Of a stretch of 64,000 bases of DNA, positions 1 through 8,723 are shown piece by piece. The notes beneath the pieces were generated by a model, which did not search any database, was not told where the DNA came from, and saw only the letters and a program-made list of their open reading frames with translations. The position numbers and the translations under genes were made by a program. Origin of the DNA: Erythrobacter aurantius (GTDB lineage Bacteria > Pseudomonadota > Alphaproteobacteria > Sphingomonadales > Sphingomonadaceae). The stretch covers positions 1,698,001-1,762,000 of the forward strand of contig NZ_CP090949.1 of NCBI RefSeq assembly GCF_023823125.1, in the 5' to 3' direction. Every line of letters begins with the position of its first letter. Within the stretch, counting starts at the first letter, position 1.

Positions 1-2
1 GC

Positions 3-206
3 TGGACTGCGCGCGCGTTCGCGGTGTTTGCCGTGGTCTTGCTGCCGTTCTTCGTCTTTAACTGGTATTTCCATTACGAAATGCCCGTCCTGACCTCGAT
101 CGGAATGCTCGATTTTGCCGGCAATCTGACCATGTTCATTGCCTGCCTGCTCGGCTGGCGAGCCGCACGCAATGACGAGCGCAAAGCGAACCGGAAGTTT
201 GCATGA
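3..206 (+). CDS. Hypothetical membrane protein, 5' end outside window
   Basis: The frame is open from the first bases of the window, so the true start is probably upstream; an internal GTG at 24 could also serve. The visible 60-68 residues contain two hydrophobic stretches (about residues 1-20 and 30-45 from the GTG) and end in a charged tail rich in Arg, Lys, Asp and Glu. This suggests the end of a small inner-membrane protein. The stop overlaps the ubiA start in an ATGA arrangement, so the two genes are likely cotranscribed and translationally coupled. I do not recognise the family. Confidence 0.5.
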   Translation, partial: WTARAFAVFAVVLLPFFVFNWYFHYEMPVLTSIGMLDFAGNLTMFIACLLGWRAARNDERKANRKFA

Positions 207-1111
207 CAGACCAAGTCGTCCCCGACACCGAACATCGTTCAATCATTGAGCGGCTGCCGCAATTGCCGCGCGATCTGGCGCAGCTTGCACGGTTTGACCG
301 TCCGATCGGCTGGTGGCTGCTGTTCTGGCCCTGTGTTTTCGGAGTGTGGCTGGCGGGGGGGGGGGCGCAGTTTGCGCTGCTCGGCTGGCTGCTGCTGGGC
401 GCGATTGCGATGCGCGGGGCAGGCTGCGTCTATAACGACATCGTCGATGCCGATCTTGATCGCAAGGTCGCCCGCACCGCCGCACGGCCCGTTGCAAGCG
501 GGCGGGTGAGCAAGAAACTGGCACGGGGCTGGCTTGTATTCCTGTGCCTGATCGGGCTGGTGGTGCTGCTGCAATTGCGGCTGGAGGCGCAGGTTATCGC
601 GCTGGCCAGCCTGGCTTTGGTGGCTGCCTACCCTTTCATGAAGCGGATCACATGGTGGCCGCAGGCCTGGCTGGGCATGGTGTTCAACTGGGGGCTGCTG
701 GTTGGATGGTCCGAATTGCGGTTTGACAATTGGGAGGCGCTCGCCGCGATCTATGCCGGGTGCATCTGCTGGGTGATCGGATACGATACGATCTATGCCC
801 TGCAAGACCGGGAGGATGATGCGCTGGTGGGGATCAAGTCCTCTGCCCTGCGCATGGGTGGCAGGGTACATGCCGGGGTGGCGGCATTCTATGGCGCGAC
901 AATCGCGCTGTGGGGGCTGGGCATCTGGCTTTACCGCCCGGATGTGTTTGCGATTCTGGCGCTGCTGCCGGTGGCGATCCATCTGGTGTGGCAGGTTACC
1001 ACGCTCGATCCCGAAGACCCCGACAACCCGCTCGCCCGGTTCCGTTCGAACCGCTGGGCAGGCGCCTTGATGGCGGCGGCGTGCTTCGTGGTCGGAAACG
1101 CGGGCGCCTGA
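203..1111 (+). CDS. ubiA: 4-hydroxybenzoate polyprenyltransferase (UbiA)
   Basis: This 302-residue integral membrane prenyltransferase attaches the polyprenyl tail to 4-hydroxybenzoate in ubiquinone synthesis. It has the UbiA signature: a first Asp-rich motif NDIVDADLD around residues 78-86 and a second, DREDDALVGIKSSA, around residues 201-214. Both bind Mg-diphosphate. About eight hydrophobic segments surround them, and the length matches the family. The start overlaps the preceding stop (ATGA). The substrate would be made by the polyprenyl diphosphate synthase at 53926-54936. The gene contains an 11-G run (355-365) near codons 51-55. Confidence 0.93.
   Translation: MTDQVVPDTEHRSIIERLPQLPRDLAQLARFDRPIGWWLLFWPCVFGVWLAGGGAQFALLGWLLLGAIAMRGAGCVYNDIVDADLDRKVARTAARPVASGRVSKKLARGWLVFLCLIGLVVLLQLRLEAQVIALASLALVAAYPFMKRITWWPQAWLGMVFNWGLLVGWSELRFDNWEALAAIYAGCICWVIGYDTIYALQDREDDALVGIKSSALRMGGRVHAGVAAFYGATIALWGLGIWLYRPDVFAILALLPVAIHLVWQVTTLDPEDPDNPLARFRSNRWAGALMAAACFVVGNAGA
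355..365 (+). repeat. Homopolymer run of 11 G inside ubiA
   Basis: Eleven consecutive G residues lie inside the ubiA reading frame and encode part of an Ala-Gly-Gly-Gly-Ala stretch. The frame is intact at 11 G. Gain or loss of one base would truncate UbiA near residue 55. Confidence 0.9.
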
Positions 1112-1115
1112 TCCG

Positions 1116-1745
1116 ATGTGCAACCTCTACCGCATGACGAAGAACAAGGACGAGGTCGCCAAGTGGTTCGACGCGGTCGACGCGGCGGGCGGGGCGAATT
1201 TCGGGGAGGAAGTCTATCCCGGCTATCCCGGCCTTGTCGTTGCATCGGGCGAAGTCCGGCAGATGAGCTGGGGTTTTCCGCTGGTGATGAAGGGCAAGAA
1301 CGGCCAGCCGTTGAAGCCCAAGCCGGTGAACAACGCCCGTACGGACAAGCTCGACAGCTTCTTCTGGCGCAATTCCTTTGAACAGCGCCGCTGCCTGATC
1401 CCCATTTCCGCATGGGCCGAGGCGCAAGGGGCCAAGGGGGCAAAAACCCGCACCTGGCTTTCGCTGCCTGATGCCGAACTGTTCGCTGTCGCAGGCGTGT
1501 GGCGCGACAGCGACGAATTCGGCACCTGCTATTCGATGGTGATGACCGACAGCGTCGGTTCGGCCGCAGAGGATGTCCACAGCCGGATGCCGGTGCTGCT
1601 GACGCCCGATCATTATGCGCGATGGCTGTCGGGATCGCTGCAGGATGCCAAGGCGCTGTGCACCGCGTGGGAGGGCGAAATCCGGATAGACCTCACCGAT
1701 CAGCCCTGGGTAAAGGGCGCGGCGGTGCAGCGGGATTTGCTCTAA
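1116..1745 (+). CDS. SRAP domain protein (YedK/HMCES-like abasic-site crosslinking protein)
   Basis: The protein has 209 residues and belongs to the SOS response-associated peptidase family, which forms a covalent thiazolidine adduct with abasic sites in single-stranded DNA. The expected residues are visible: Cys2 exposed after Met removal (MCNL), an Asn-Ala-Arg motif around residues 73-75, RRCLIP followed by an Ala-Trp-Ala-Glu segment supplying the conserved Glu, and the His of HSRMPVLL around residue 156. The usual Glu after the NAR motif is replaced by Asp (NARTDK), as in a divergent branch. It lies 4 bases after ubiA on the same strand and overlaps the convergent protease gene by 4 bases. 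Confidence 0.88.
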   Translation: MCNLYRMTKNKDEVAKWFDAVDAAGGANFGEEVYPGYPGLVVASGEVRQMSWGFPLVMKGKNGQPLKPKPVNNARTDKLDSFFWRNSFEQRRCLIPISAWAEAQGAKGAKTRTWLSLPDAELFAVAGVWRDSDEFGTCYSMVMTDSVGSAAEDVHSRMPVLLTPDHYARWLSGSLQDAKALCTAWEGEIRIDLTDQPWVKGAAVQRDLL

Positions 1746-3190
1746 CCCGCCTGTCCAGCGGCCATTGCCGCAACCTCCATCACCGCGTTCCAGTGGCCGC
1801 TCACCGGATTGTCCGCCGGATAGATTTCAAGCGTGCGCTGCGGCGCGATGCCGGTTTCCTCGAACATGGTTCCATCGGGCGCGGCAAAGACTTCGTTCGA
1901 CAATTCAAGCAGCCAGCCATTCGGCAGCGGCTTGGCCAGTGGGGTGGAAAACGCCCCCCGCGTTGTTGTCCCCACCTGCGTCACGTTGGGCATCTGGCGA
2001 AAGGCCAGCGTCGCCAGTTCACCGCCGCTGACGGTCACATCGCTCGTCATCAGCCAGACCGGCCCGGTAAAGCGCGCACCGGCGGCTGGCGTGATCAGGT
2101 GCGGGAAGGGGGCGAGGCCCGATCCGCGCGAGACGGTGGTAAAGCCGGTGAAGGCGGTATCGGTGAAGCGTGAAGGCAGCGCCTTTGCCACCCTGTCCCA
2201 CCCGCCGCGATTGTTGGACAGATCGACAATCACCGCGTCGAAACCGTCGAAGGCCGACAGCGCTTCATCCATCACCCGGTCGAATTCGGCCATTTCGGCG
2301 GTGGCCCATTCCGGGCTCCCGAAATCATCGCGGTCGGTGAAGCCACCCATGACGAATACTTGGATGTAACCGACCTTTTTCCCTCCGGGTGCGTCGATCA
2401 CGCCCCACAGGATGCGGTCGTTCGCTTCGTGGCGGGCCGACTCTCCCAATTGTGTCTTTGCTTCGCCGATCAGGCTGACGAGCCATTGCTGTTCACCCCC
2501 TTCGCCTGAGCGGATGCGGGGAAGGGTGGTTCCCTGTCCGTCCTGCACGCGCTGGCGCGCGCCATCGACCGTCCCGATCAGCTTGGTGTGGCTGTCGGAA
2601 AGGCCGTGCATATAGCTGGCAAGGGCCGCCCAAAGCCCGGCATCGTCCATGTCCGCACGGATCGCGTCGGTCACACGGCTGGCGCGCTCCGCATGGCCGG
2701 GCGGGCGGCGGTCGAAAAAGGCGTAATGCCGTTCGAAATGATCGAGGAAGGCAGCCGCCACGGTTTCGGGATCCGTAGCCGGTTCGGCAGTGCAATCTTC
2801 GGGCAGCGCGGCGAGGCGGTCAAACACCACATTGGTGTCCCCGTCGAGGAGTTGCAGGATCACGCTCTTGCCCGGCTCGATCTCCCGGAAATAACGATAG
2901 CTGACCGAATCCATCGCCGATTGCGGCCCGCCGGCGCGGGGCGGGGCATAGCAGGTGTCGCCCGCCTGATAACGGGTGACGCCGGTGGCATCGATATCGA
3001 CGATCCAGCCATATCCGCGCGCACGCCAGGCGCCGCGCACACGCGGATCGGTGGTGCCGTCGGCGCGGACTATCGTGCTGATCTCACCTGCGCGTTCCCA
3101 AAGGGCGATAGGCGCTGAAACAGGCGTGGCGGATGCGGCGCAGGAACACAGCAAGAGCGCGGAAAGCGGTGTAAGAATGCGGGGTGTCAT
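1742..3190 (-). CDS. S41 family peptidase, predicted lipoprotein
   Basis: The protein has 482 residues. The N-terminus has a short hydrophobic segment ending in Leu-Cys-Ser-Cys17, a plausible lipobox, so the protein is probably anchored in the envelope. The C-terminal half resembles tail-specific/tricorn-like S41 proteases. It contains a helical region with DSHTKLIG around residue 198 (candidate catalytic His), a strand KVGYIQVFVMGGF, the AVIVDLSNNRGG segment, and DVTVSGGEL carrying the presumed nucleophilic Ser around residue 388. No PDZ domain is obvious. The substrate is unknown. Confidence 0.82.
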   Translation of the reverse strand: MTPRILTPLSALLLCSCAASATPVSAPIALWERAGEISTIVRADGTTDPRVRGAWRARGYGWIVDIDATGVTRYQAGDTCYAPPRAGGPQSAMDSVSYRYFREIEPGKSVILQLLDGDTNVVFDRLAALPEDCTAEPATDPETVAAAFLDHFERHYAFFDRRPPGHAERASRVTDAIRADMDDAGLWAALASYMHGLSDSHTKLIGTVDGARQRVQDGQGTTLPRIRSGEGGEQQWLVSLIGEAKTQLGESARHEANDRILWGVIDAPGGKKVGYIQVFVMGGFTDRDDFGSPEWATAEMAEFDRVMDEALSAFDGFDAVIVDLSNNRGGWDRVAKALPSRFTDTAFTGFTTVSRGSGLAPFPHLITPAAGARFTGPVWLMTSDVTVSGGELATLAFRQMPNVTQVGTTTRGAFSTPLAKPLPNGWLLELSNEVFAAPDGTMFEETGIAPQRTLEIYPADNPVSGHWNAVMEVAAMAAGQAG

Positions 3191-3277
3191 GCGGCCCTAA
3201 TACACCCCGTGCTTGAGGCTTCAACCCCTTGCGTTGCGCGCGGCGAGCAAACATCGGCTGCGTCAGGATCGGCTCGT

Positions 3278-3682
3278 TCATGCGCCGTCCCCGGAATAGC
3301 TGACAATTTCGAATTCGATCCCGTCCCAGTCGAAGAAGTAGAACCGCTTGCCCGGTTCGTAATCGTCGTGGCCGAAAGGTTCGAGCCCGGCGGCCACCAC
3401 CACCTGTTCTGCCGCTGCGATGTCATCCACCAGCAGGCCGATGTGGTTGAGCGGCTGCCCCTTGGCATAGCGGCGATCTTTGTCTGCCTGCACTTCGGCA
3501 TTGGTGTAGAGCGCGATGTAGGCGGCTCCATTGCCCGGTGCGCCGACATGGATCGTGTCGCCGCCCATTTGCGATTGGCCCTGCCAACGCACTTCCCAGC
3601 CGAGCAATTGTTTGAGCAGTTCGGCGCTGCGTTCGGGCCGGGTGACGGTGATGTTGGCGTGTTCGATGGTTCCTGTCGGCAT
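3278..3682 (-). CDS. VOC superfamily protein (glyoxalase/bleomycin-resistance fold)
   Basis: The protein has 134 residues. I chose the ATG at 3682 because it is preceded by an AGGAG ribosome site and the homology-like core begins at once (GTIEHANITV). An upstream start at 3745 would overlap the regulatory region. Two betaalphabetabetabeta modules are apparent. Likely metal ligands are His in IEHANI, His in LNHIGLL and Glu in GIEFEIVS, giving the usual vicinal-oxygen-chelate pattern. The gene diverges from soxR across a sox box, so it may respond to redox-cycling compounds and act in detoxification. The actual reaction is not known. Confidence 0.8.
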   Translation of the reverse strand: MPTGTIEHANITVTRPERSAELLKQLLGWEVRWQGQSQMGGDTIHVGAPGNGAAYIALYTNAEVQADKDRRYAKGQPLNHIGLLVDDIAAAEQVVVAAGLEPFGHDDYEPGKRFYFFDWDGIEFEIVSYSGDGA

Positions 3683-3748
3683 TGCTTTGCACTCCTGTGG
3701 GGCGGCGGATCGTTCCGCTCGCGAATCAAGTCGTGCAGCAACCATGCA

Positions 3749-3768
3749 ATCTCAACTTAACTTGAGAT
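3749..3768. promoter_or_regulatory. Sox box (SoxR operator)
   Basis: A 20-base palindrome with perfect 7-base arms (ATCTCAA and TTGAGAT) around CTTAAC lies between the divergent VOC gene and soxR. The core CTCAACTTAACTTGAG differs by one base from the enterobacterial SoxR site CTCAAGTTAACTTGAG. On the minus strand it sits between TTGATC and CATGGT with a 19-base spacer, the stretched spacing typical of MerR-family promoters. The direction of control is inference. Confidence 0.85.
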
Positions 3769-3796
3769 CAAGCTATTTCTGGACTACCCGGTTTGC

Positions 3797-4264
3797 ATGT
3801 CTCGGCCCCTCTCTCCCAAGGACCTCATCCCGATCGGCGAAATGGCGCGGCGCACCGGGCTTTCGGTGTCGGCGATCCGTTTCTACGAAGACAAGCGCCT
3901 GATCGAGCCGATACGCACCGGCGGCAATCAGCGGCGGTTTCTACGATCCGACATCCGCCGGTTAAGCTTCATCCTGATCGCGCAGCAATTGGGCCTGTCG
4001 CTGGCTGAGATCGAGGCGGAGCTGGGCAAGCTTCCCCATGGCCGCACCCCCACCGCGCACGACTGGCAGGGCATCAGCGCTTCGATCCGTCAGGTGCTGG
4101 ATCGCAAGATCGCGCAGATGCAGTCGATGCGCGATCGGCTGGACGGCTGCATCGGCTGCGGCTGCCTTAGCCTGACGCATTGCAAGCTCTACAATCCCGA
4201 TGACAGGATGGCGGCGCTGGGGGCGGGGCCGCGCTATGTCCTCGACCCGCCGAAAGCGGCTTAG
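3797..4264 (+). CDS. soxR: Redox-sensitive transcriptional activator SoxR
   Basis: This is a 155-residue MerR-family regulator. The N-terminal winged helix (IGEMARRTGLSVSAIRFYEDKRLI) starts around residue 12 and is followed by a long dimerisation helix. The C-terminal cluster motif CIGCGCLSLTHC, around residues 119-130, is the four-Cys [2Fe-2S] sensor diagnostic of SoxR. Outside enterics SoxR usually controls a few detoxification genes directly and has no SoxS partner. Here the operator lies just upstream and faces the VOC gene. The 3' end overlaps convergent sixA by 4 bases. Confidence 0.95.
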   Translation: MSRPLSPKDLIPIGEMARRTGLSVSAIRFYEDKRLIEPIRTGGNQRRFLRSDIRRLSFILIAQQLGLSLAEIEAELGKLPHGRTPTAHDWQGISASIRQVLDRKIAQMQSMRDRLDGCIGCGCLSLTHCKLYNPDDRMAALGAGPRYVLDPPKAA

Positions 4265-4800
4265 TATTCCGGCCCCAGTTCCGGATCCAAGTCGCGCGGG
4301 CGTGCGAAATGCACCAGCTTGGCGCAGCGCGGCCTCAAATCGGCCCAGCGTTCGACATTGCATTCGAGCACGGCGTAGCTGGCGGTCGGAAACTTGACGC
4401 AGGCTTCGCGGAACAGGTCGTTTTCGTGGGAGGGGGATACGAGTTCGAGGATGGTTTCCTGCAAGCCGGGGTTGTGGCCCGACATCAGGATCGCTTCGGC
4501 TTCATCCCTGCCTTCGCCGGCGTGCGCGACAGCGACTTCCATGATCGTGTCCGAACTGGCGAGATAGAGCTTTTCGTCGAGGATCGCGGGAATCTCGGGA
4601 ATGCCGAGTTGCAGCGTTTCCGTGACCCGGACGGCAGGGCTGGCGATCAGGCGGTCCCATTCGATGCCGTGGGCGCGGATATGGTCGCCCATCGTCACTG
4701 CACCGCGCCGACCGCGCTCGTTCAAACCGCGGTCGAAATCGCGCTTGGCCGTGTCGTCCCATTCGGACTTGGCATGGCGAAACAGACCAAGGATTTTCAC
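4261..4800 (-). CDS. sixA: SixA-type phosphohistidine phosphatase
   Basis: This 179-residue histidine phosphatase has the phospho-acceptor motif at the N-terminus (LFRHAKSEW, His9). Further conserved pieces are LIASPAVRVTETL (Arg/Glu of the active site) and MSGHNPGL, with the second catalytic His around residue 118. Family members remove phosphate from histidine on phosphotransfer domains. It is slightly longer than E. coli SixA. It is convergent with soxR and sits downstream of the helicase/membrane-protein pair on the same strand, about 90 bases away. Confidence 0.87.
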   Translation of the reverse strand: MKILGLFRHAKSEWDDTAKRDFDRGLNERGRRGAVTMGDHIRAHGIEWDRLIASPAVRVTETLQLGIPEIPAILDEKLYLASSDTIMEVAVAHAGEGRDEAEAILMSGHNPGLQETILELVSPSHENDLFREACVKFPTASYAVLECNVERWADLRPRCAKLVHFARPRDLDPELGPEY

Positions 4801-4890
4801 GACTCTGCTTTCCCCACCATGCGAAACATCTGCATCGCCCTATGCCATGCGCGCGGCGCATTGCAAATGCGACAAGGGCAGGGCGGCAGG

Positions 4891-5541
4891 TTATTCCTGC
4901 GTGTCCCGATCTTCCGCTTCTTCCCACTGCGAAGCCGGACGGAATAGGGCAAGCCCAATAAACACGATCAGCGCGAGCGTGGCGGTGCTGCACAGCAATT
5001 CCAGTGCAGCCGGAATGCGGAACGGGAAAGTCGCGATTTCGGCAGTCGCGCTGATGCCGGATTGCACCAGCGCGAGGCCCGGCAGCCACAGGGCCACCGC
5101 ACGATTGGCACCGTCGCGGGCCATATCCGGTATGGTTATCCTGACGATATCCGCGACCAGCCCAAGCGCGATCAGATTGCCGATGAAGAAACCGGTCCGC
5201 CCCGTAGCCGGAATGAAACTGTCCGCTACCCAAGCCATGACCAGCGCGGCCCCGACAACAAGGGTGATGCGCCGTGAAGCCGCGCGTCCCAGCAACTGCT
5301 GAGCCAGCAGCCAGAGCGCGAGCGGTGCGGCGAGGGCCGCGAGGCTCGCCAGTGCCGGCACCGCCTCAGACGGAGCCGCCGGGGCAGGGGCCGCGATCAT
5401 TTGCGCGATCAGGGTGATGGCGGTCGCGACCGCCGCTACGCGCAGCGGTGCGCGGATCGCGCCTGCGGCAAGCTGGGCGACCAGCATCAGCCCGGCCCCT
5501 ACCGCGATCATCCGTACAATCTGATCGATCTGTTCAATCAT
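4891..5541 (-). CDS. Hypothetical multi-pass membrane protein
   Basis: The protein has 216 residues with about six hydrophobic segments spread along its length and a short acidic C-terminus (EEAEDRDTQE). Its start overlaps the stop of the upstream helicase gene by 4 bases in a coupled ATGA arrangement, so it is translated from the helicase transcript. I do not recognise a family. The coupling to a DNA helicase is conserved-looking architecture, but the functional link is unknown. Confidence 0.65.
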   Translation of the reverse strand: MIEQIDQIVRMIAVGAGLMLVAQLAAGAIRAPLRVAAVATAITLIAQMIAAPAPAAPSEAVPALASLAALAAPLALWLLAQQLLGRAASRRITLVVGAALVMAWVADSFIPATGRTGFFIGNLIALGLVADIVRITIPDMARDGANRAVALWLPGLALVQSGISATAEIATFPFRIPAALELLCSTATLALIVFIGLALFRPASQWEEAEDRDTQE

Positions 5542-8192
5542 CCCCAGCTATCTGGGATCTCGTCGTCCAGCTTTCCAGCATCTTGCGCAGAAGGATTTGC
5601 ATCCTCGCCGATCAAGCTGTCTCTCACCCGCACCAGCGCCTCGTCCAGCGTCACCCGGCGCACCACCGTTCCTTCGGGAAAGGCGGACAGGAGCCGCGAC
5701 GGGAACGCGGGCGAAAGGACCACGAAATGTCCGTGATCTTCCTTGCCCCGGATCAGCCGTCCGAACGCCTGCGCCAGCCGCGCACGGATGATCCTGTCAT
5801 CATGTGCGTTCCCGCCATTCGCGGCGCGGCGTGCCTTATGGAGAATATCCGGGCGCGGCCAGGGCACCGATTCCATCACCACGCAGCGCAGCGACCGTCC
5901 CGGCACATCCACCCCGTCGCGCAGGGCATCGGTGCCAAGCAGGCTGGCACGCGGATCGTCGCGGAAAATGTCCACCAGCGTGCCGGTGTCGATCGGATCG
6001 ACGTGCTGGGCGTAAAGCGGCAGGCCTTCGCGTGCGAGCCTGTCGGCGATCCGCCCGTGCACGGCGCGCAGCCGCCGGATCGCGGTGAACAGGCCCAGCA
6101 CCCCGCCGCCCGAAGCCTCGATCAACCGGGCATAGGCACCCGCAAGCCCCGGCAGATCACCCTTCTTCACATCGGTAACGATCAGCACCTCTGCCCGGCT
6201 GGCGTAATCGAACGGGCTTTGCGCGCTGGAAAGCAGCGGCTGGATTTCGAGATGCCCCGCACCCGAACGCGCAATCGCGCTTTCCCACGGGTCGCCCGTT
6301 TCCACCCGGTCGGTAAGCGTCGCGCTGGTCAGCATCACCCCATGCGCGGGCTCCAGCACCACGCGGGCAAAGGGTTTCATCGGGTCGAGCCAGCGTCGGT
6401 TGATCGCCACGTCGAATTCACGCGCGTCCGAACGGTCAACCGCCAGCCAGTCGACAAATTCCGGGTCCGCCGGGCCGCCCAGCCGATCGAGCAGCGCCTC
6501 CCACGCGGCGAGCAGATCGACCCGCCATTGCAGCGAGAACCGCGCGCCTTCGATCCGCGCGCGGCCTTGCCCGTCGAGCCAGTCGGGCGGGTCGGCAATG
6601 ATCGCCTCCAGCCGTCCGCCCAGCCGCATCAAGGGGGTGCGGATCGCCGCCAGCGCCTCTGCCGCTGCGCCCGCCGCCTCGATCACCTCGCCGGGAAGCC
6701 CGCTGGCCTCGGTCTCGATCCCGTATCCCGCCTCTTGCCCGCTTTCATCGCGGGCATAGGTCGCAGATCGCACCGCCGACAGCAGCGCCTCAACCGGCCC
6801 CAGCGGTTCGCCTTCGTGCAGCCGTTGCAGCCAGCCGTCACCGGGTAGCAGCGTCCCTGCCTCGCAGGCATCCTCGATCGCTTCGCCGCCTGCCTCGTCA
6901 TAGCTGGCGACATCGGCCAGCCGCGCCGCCAGACCGCGCCTGCGGCCCCGGTTCTTGCGCTCAGGCCCGGTGATCCAGCGCCGCAGCTCGATCGCCTCCT
7001 GCCCTGACAGCGTCGCGGCAAAGGTGCTGTCTGCGGCTTCGAAGACGTGGTGCCCTTCGTCAAAGATGATGCGGGTGGGGCGTTGAGCGTGATCGCGGCC
7101 TCTTGCTGCGTTGACCATCACCAGGGCGTGATTGGCGATCACCAGATCGGCCTGCGCGCTGTCGCGCTGGCTGCGTTCGATGAAGCATTTGCGGTAATGC
7201 GGGCACCCGGCATAGATGCATTCGCCGCGCTGATCGGTCAGCGCCGCGATACCGCGCTTGCGGAACAGCGTGCCGAGCCATCCGGGCAGATCGCCCCCGA
7301 TCATGTCGCCATCGCGTGTGAACGAAGCCCAGCGCGCCACCAATTGCGCAAGGATCGCCGGACGCCCGGCAAAGCCGCCTTGCAGCGCATCCTCCAGATT
7401 GAGCAGGCACAGGTAATTCTCGCGCCCTTTGCGCACCACCACGGGCGGGGTGCCGTCGGGGCGTTTGAGCGGCCAAGCCCGGCGGCTTTCGCTGCGCAGC
7501 TGGCGTTGCAGGTTCTTGGTGAAGGTGGAAACCCACACCGTTCCGCCCGATGCCGCCGTCCAGACCGAGGCCGGGGCAAGATAGCCCAAAGTCTTGCCGA
7601 TCCCGGTCCCCGCCTGCGCCAACGCCACATGCGGCTGTTCGTTGCGCTGGCGCGGGGCGAAGATGCGGGCGACATCCTGCGCATAGGCGCGCTGCCCGTC
7701 GCGCCGTTCGGAGCCTTCGCCTGTCAGTGCGTCAAGCTGCGCCAGCACTTGTTCGGACGGCAGCTCCACCTGTCGGGGCGGGGCGCGTTCGCCTGCTTCC
7801 TCCCATTCGGGCAGGGCGGAAAACAGCCATTTCTCGGCCTTTTCGGGGCGTGCGATATGCGGCTTCAGCACCTGCGCCCACGGCCAGCGCAGCCGTTCAA
7901 GCGATTGCAGCGCCGACCATGCGCCCGCGCGTTCGAACCATTCGGGGTTTTCGCAAGCCGCCACCAGCGCGCCTGCAGCCGCTTGCAGGAAGGCTGGAAC
8001 GTGCTCGTCGCCTTCAGGCTCTGCAATCTCCAGCGCTTCGGCAAGACCCCTTGGCGTGGGGACACAGAACCGCGCCGGATGGACGAAGGCGAACAGTTCG
8101 AGCAGGTCGAGGCCTGAAAGATCGGGATAGCCCAGCCGGTTTGCCACCAGCGGAGCGTTGATCAGCAGCACCGGCGTATCGGCGGCAGCCAT
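5538..8192 (-). CDS. ATP-dependent DNA helicase, DinG/XPD-like, Fe-S type
   Basis: The protein has 884 residues if it starts at the ATG at 8192, which follows a purine-rich site and begins the conserved-looking sequence MAAADTPVLL. A longer open frame to 8393 looks non-coding. It is a superfamily 2 helicase. Walker A is AQAGTGIGKT around residue 204, and the DEAH-like box is IIFDEGHHVFEA around residues 378-389. Between them lie Cys residues (NYLCLLN, ECIYAGCPHYRKCF) that form the four-Cys [4Fe-4S] domain seen in XPD and DinG. C-terminal motifs include LLGTDALRDGVDVPG and QAFGRLIRG. Probable role: unwinding damaged or structured DNA 5' to 3'. Confidence 0.88.
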   Translation of the reverse strand: MAAADTPVLLINAPLVANRLGYPDLSGLDLLELFAFVHPARFCVPTPRGLAEALEIAEPEGDEHVPAFLQAAAGALVAACENPEWFERAGAWSALQSLERLRWPWAQVLKPHIARPEKAEKWLFSALPEWEEAGERAPPRQVELPSEQVLAQLDALTGEGSERRDGQRAYAQDVARIFAPRQRNEQPHVALAQAGTGIGKTLGYLAPASVWTAASGGTVWVSTFTKNLQRQLRSESRRAWPLKRPDGTPPVVVRKGRENYLCLLNLEDALQGGFAGRPAILAQLVARWASFTRDGDMIGGDLPGWLGTLFRKRGIAALTDQRGECIYAGCPHYRKCFIERSQRDSAQADLVIANHALVMVNAARGRDHAQRPTRIIFDEGHHVFEAADSTFAATLSGQEAIELRRWITGPERKNRGRRRGLAARLADVASYDEAGGEAIEDACEAGTLLPGDGWLQRLHEGEPLGPVEALLSAVRSATYARDESGQEAGYGIETEASGLPGEVIEAAGAAAEALAAIRTPLMRLGGRLEAIIADPPDWLDGQGRARIEGARFSLQWRVDLLAAWEALLDRLGGPADPEFVDWLAVDRSDAREFDVAINRRWLDPMKPFARVVLEPAHGVMLTSATLTDRVETGDPWESAIARSGAGHLEIQPLLSSAQSPFDYASRAEVLIVTDVKKGDLPGLAGAYARLIEASGGGVLGLFTAIRRLRAVHGRIADRLAREGLPLYAQHVDPIDTGTLVDIFRDDPRASLLGTDALRDGVDVPGRSLRCVVMESVPWPRPDILHKARRAANGGNAHDDRIIRARLAQAFGRLIRGKEDHGHFVVLSPAFPSRLLSAFPEGTVVRRVTLDEALVRVRDSLIGEDANPSAQDAGKLDDEIPDSWG

Positions 8193-8520
8193 GATCGCTT
8201 CGCCCTTTGAAACCGCGCCGGTCACCGCGTTTGCCGGACGCAGCCAGTTGCCCGCATGGCTGGCGTGGAGCGCGGGCAGCGGAAGCGGTGAAGGCGAGGG
8301 GGTGAGGGGATCGGACACGACGGTCAGATGATGCGCGGCATGCGGGCGGAAGTAAACGCGGCGGGCACGCGCTATCCCAATCCTGAGCGGCAAGGCGAAG
8401 AGGGACGATCCGGCCTGTTGCCCGAGGCTGCTGGCCGAACCGCCCCTCCCGTGCGACCTTAAGGGTGGTGAACCCTCGGGCTAGGCTGGGATTGCGCGAC
8501 TTCCGGTCTGGGTATCACGC

Positions 8521-8545
8521 GATGTTATCTAATCTCATTAACATC
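8521..8545. repeat. Inverted repeat, candidate operator
   Basis: The arms GATGTTA and TAACATC are perfect reverse complements separated by 11 bases in the helicase-lysK gap. Flanking GCG bases on both sides extend the symmetry loosely. It could be a regulator site; nothing identifies the protein. Confidence 0.45.
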
Positions 8546-8723
8546 ATGCGCGATTTGTCGCCTTTGTACAAGGGTTTGCGGTGATCTGTGCCATGCGGGG
8601 GACAGGGCTTTCCTACTTGCAGCGCGAACGGCAGGATCAGGTGATGATCATGCGACCGCGAACCCGCACACCAATGCTTATGCGAAAAGTCACAGTCGGA
8701 TGGCTCGCAACAGCCCTCAATCA

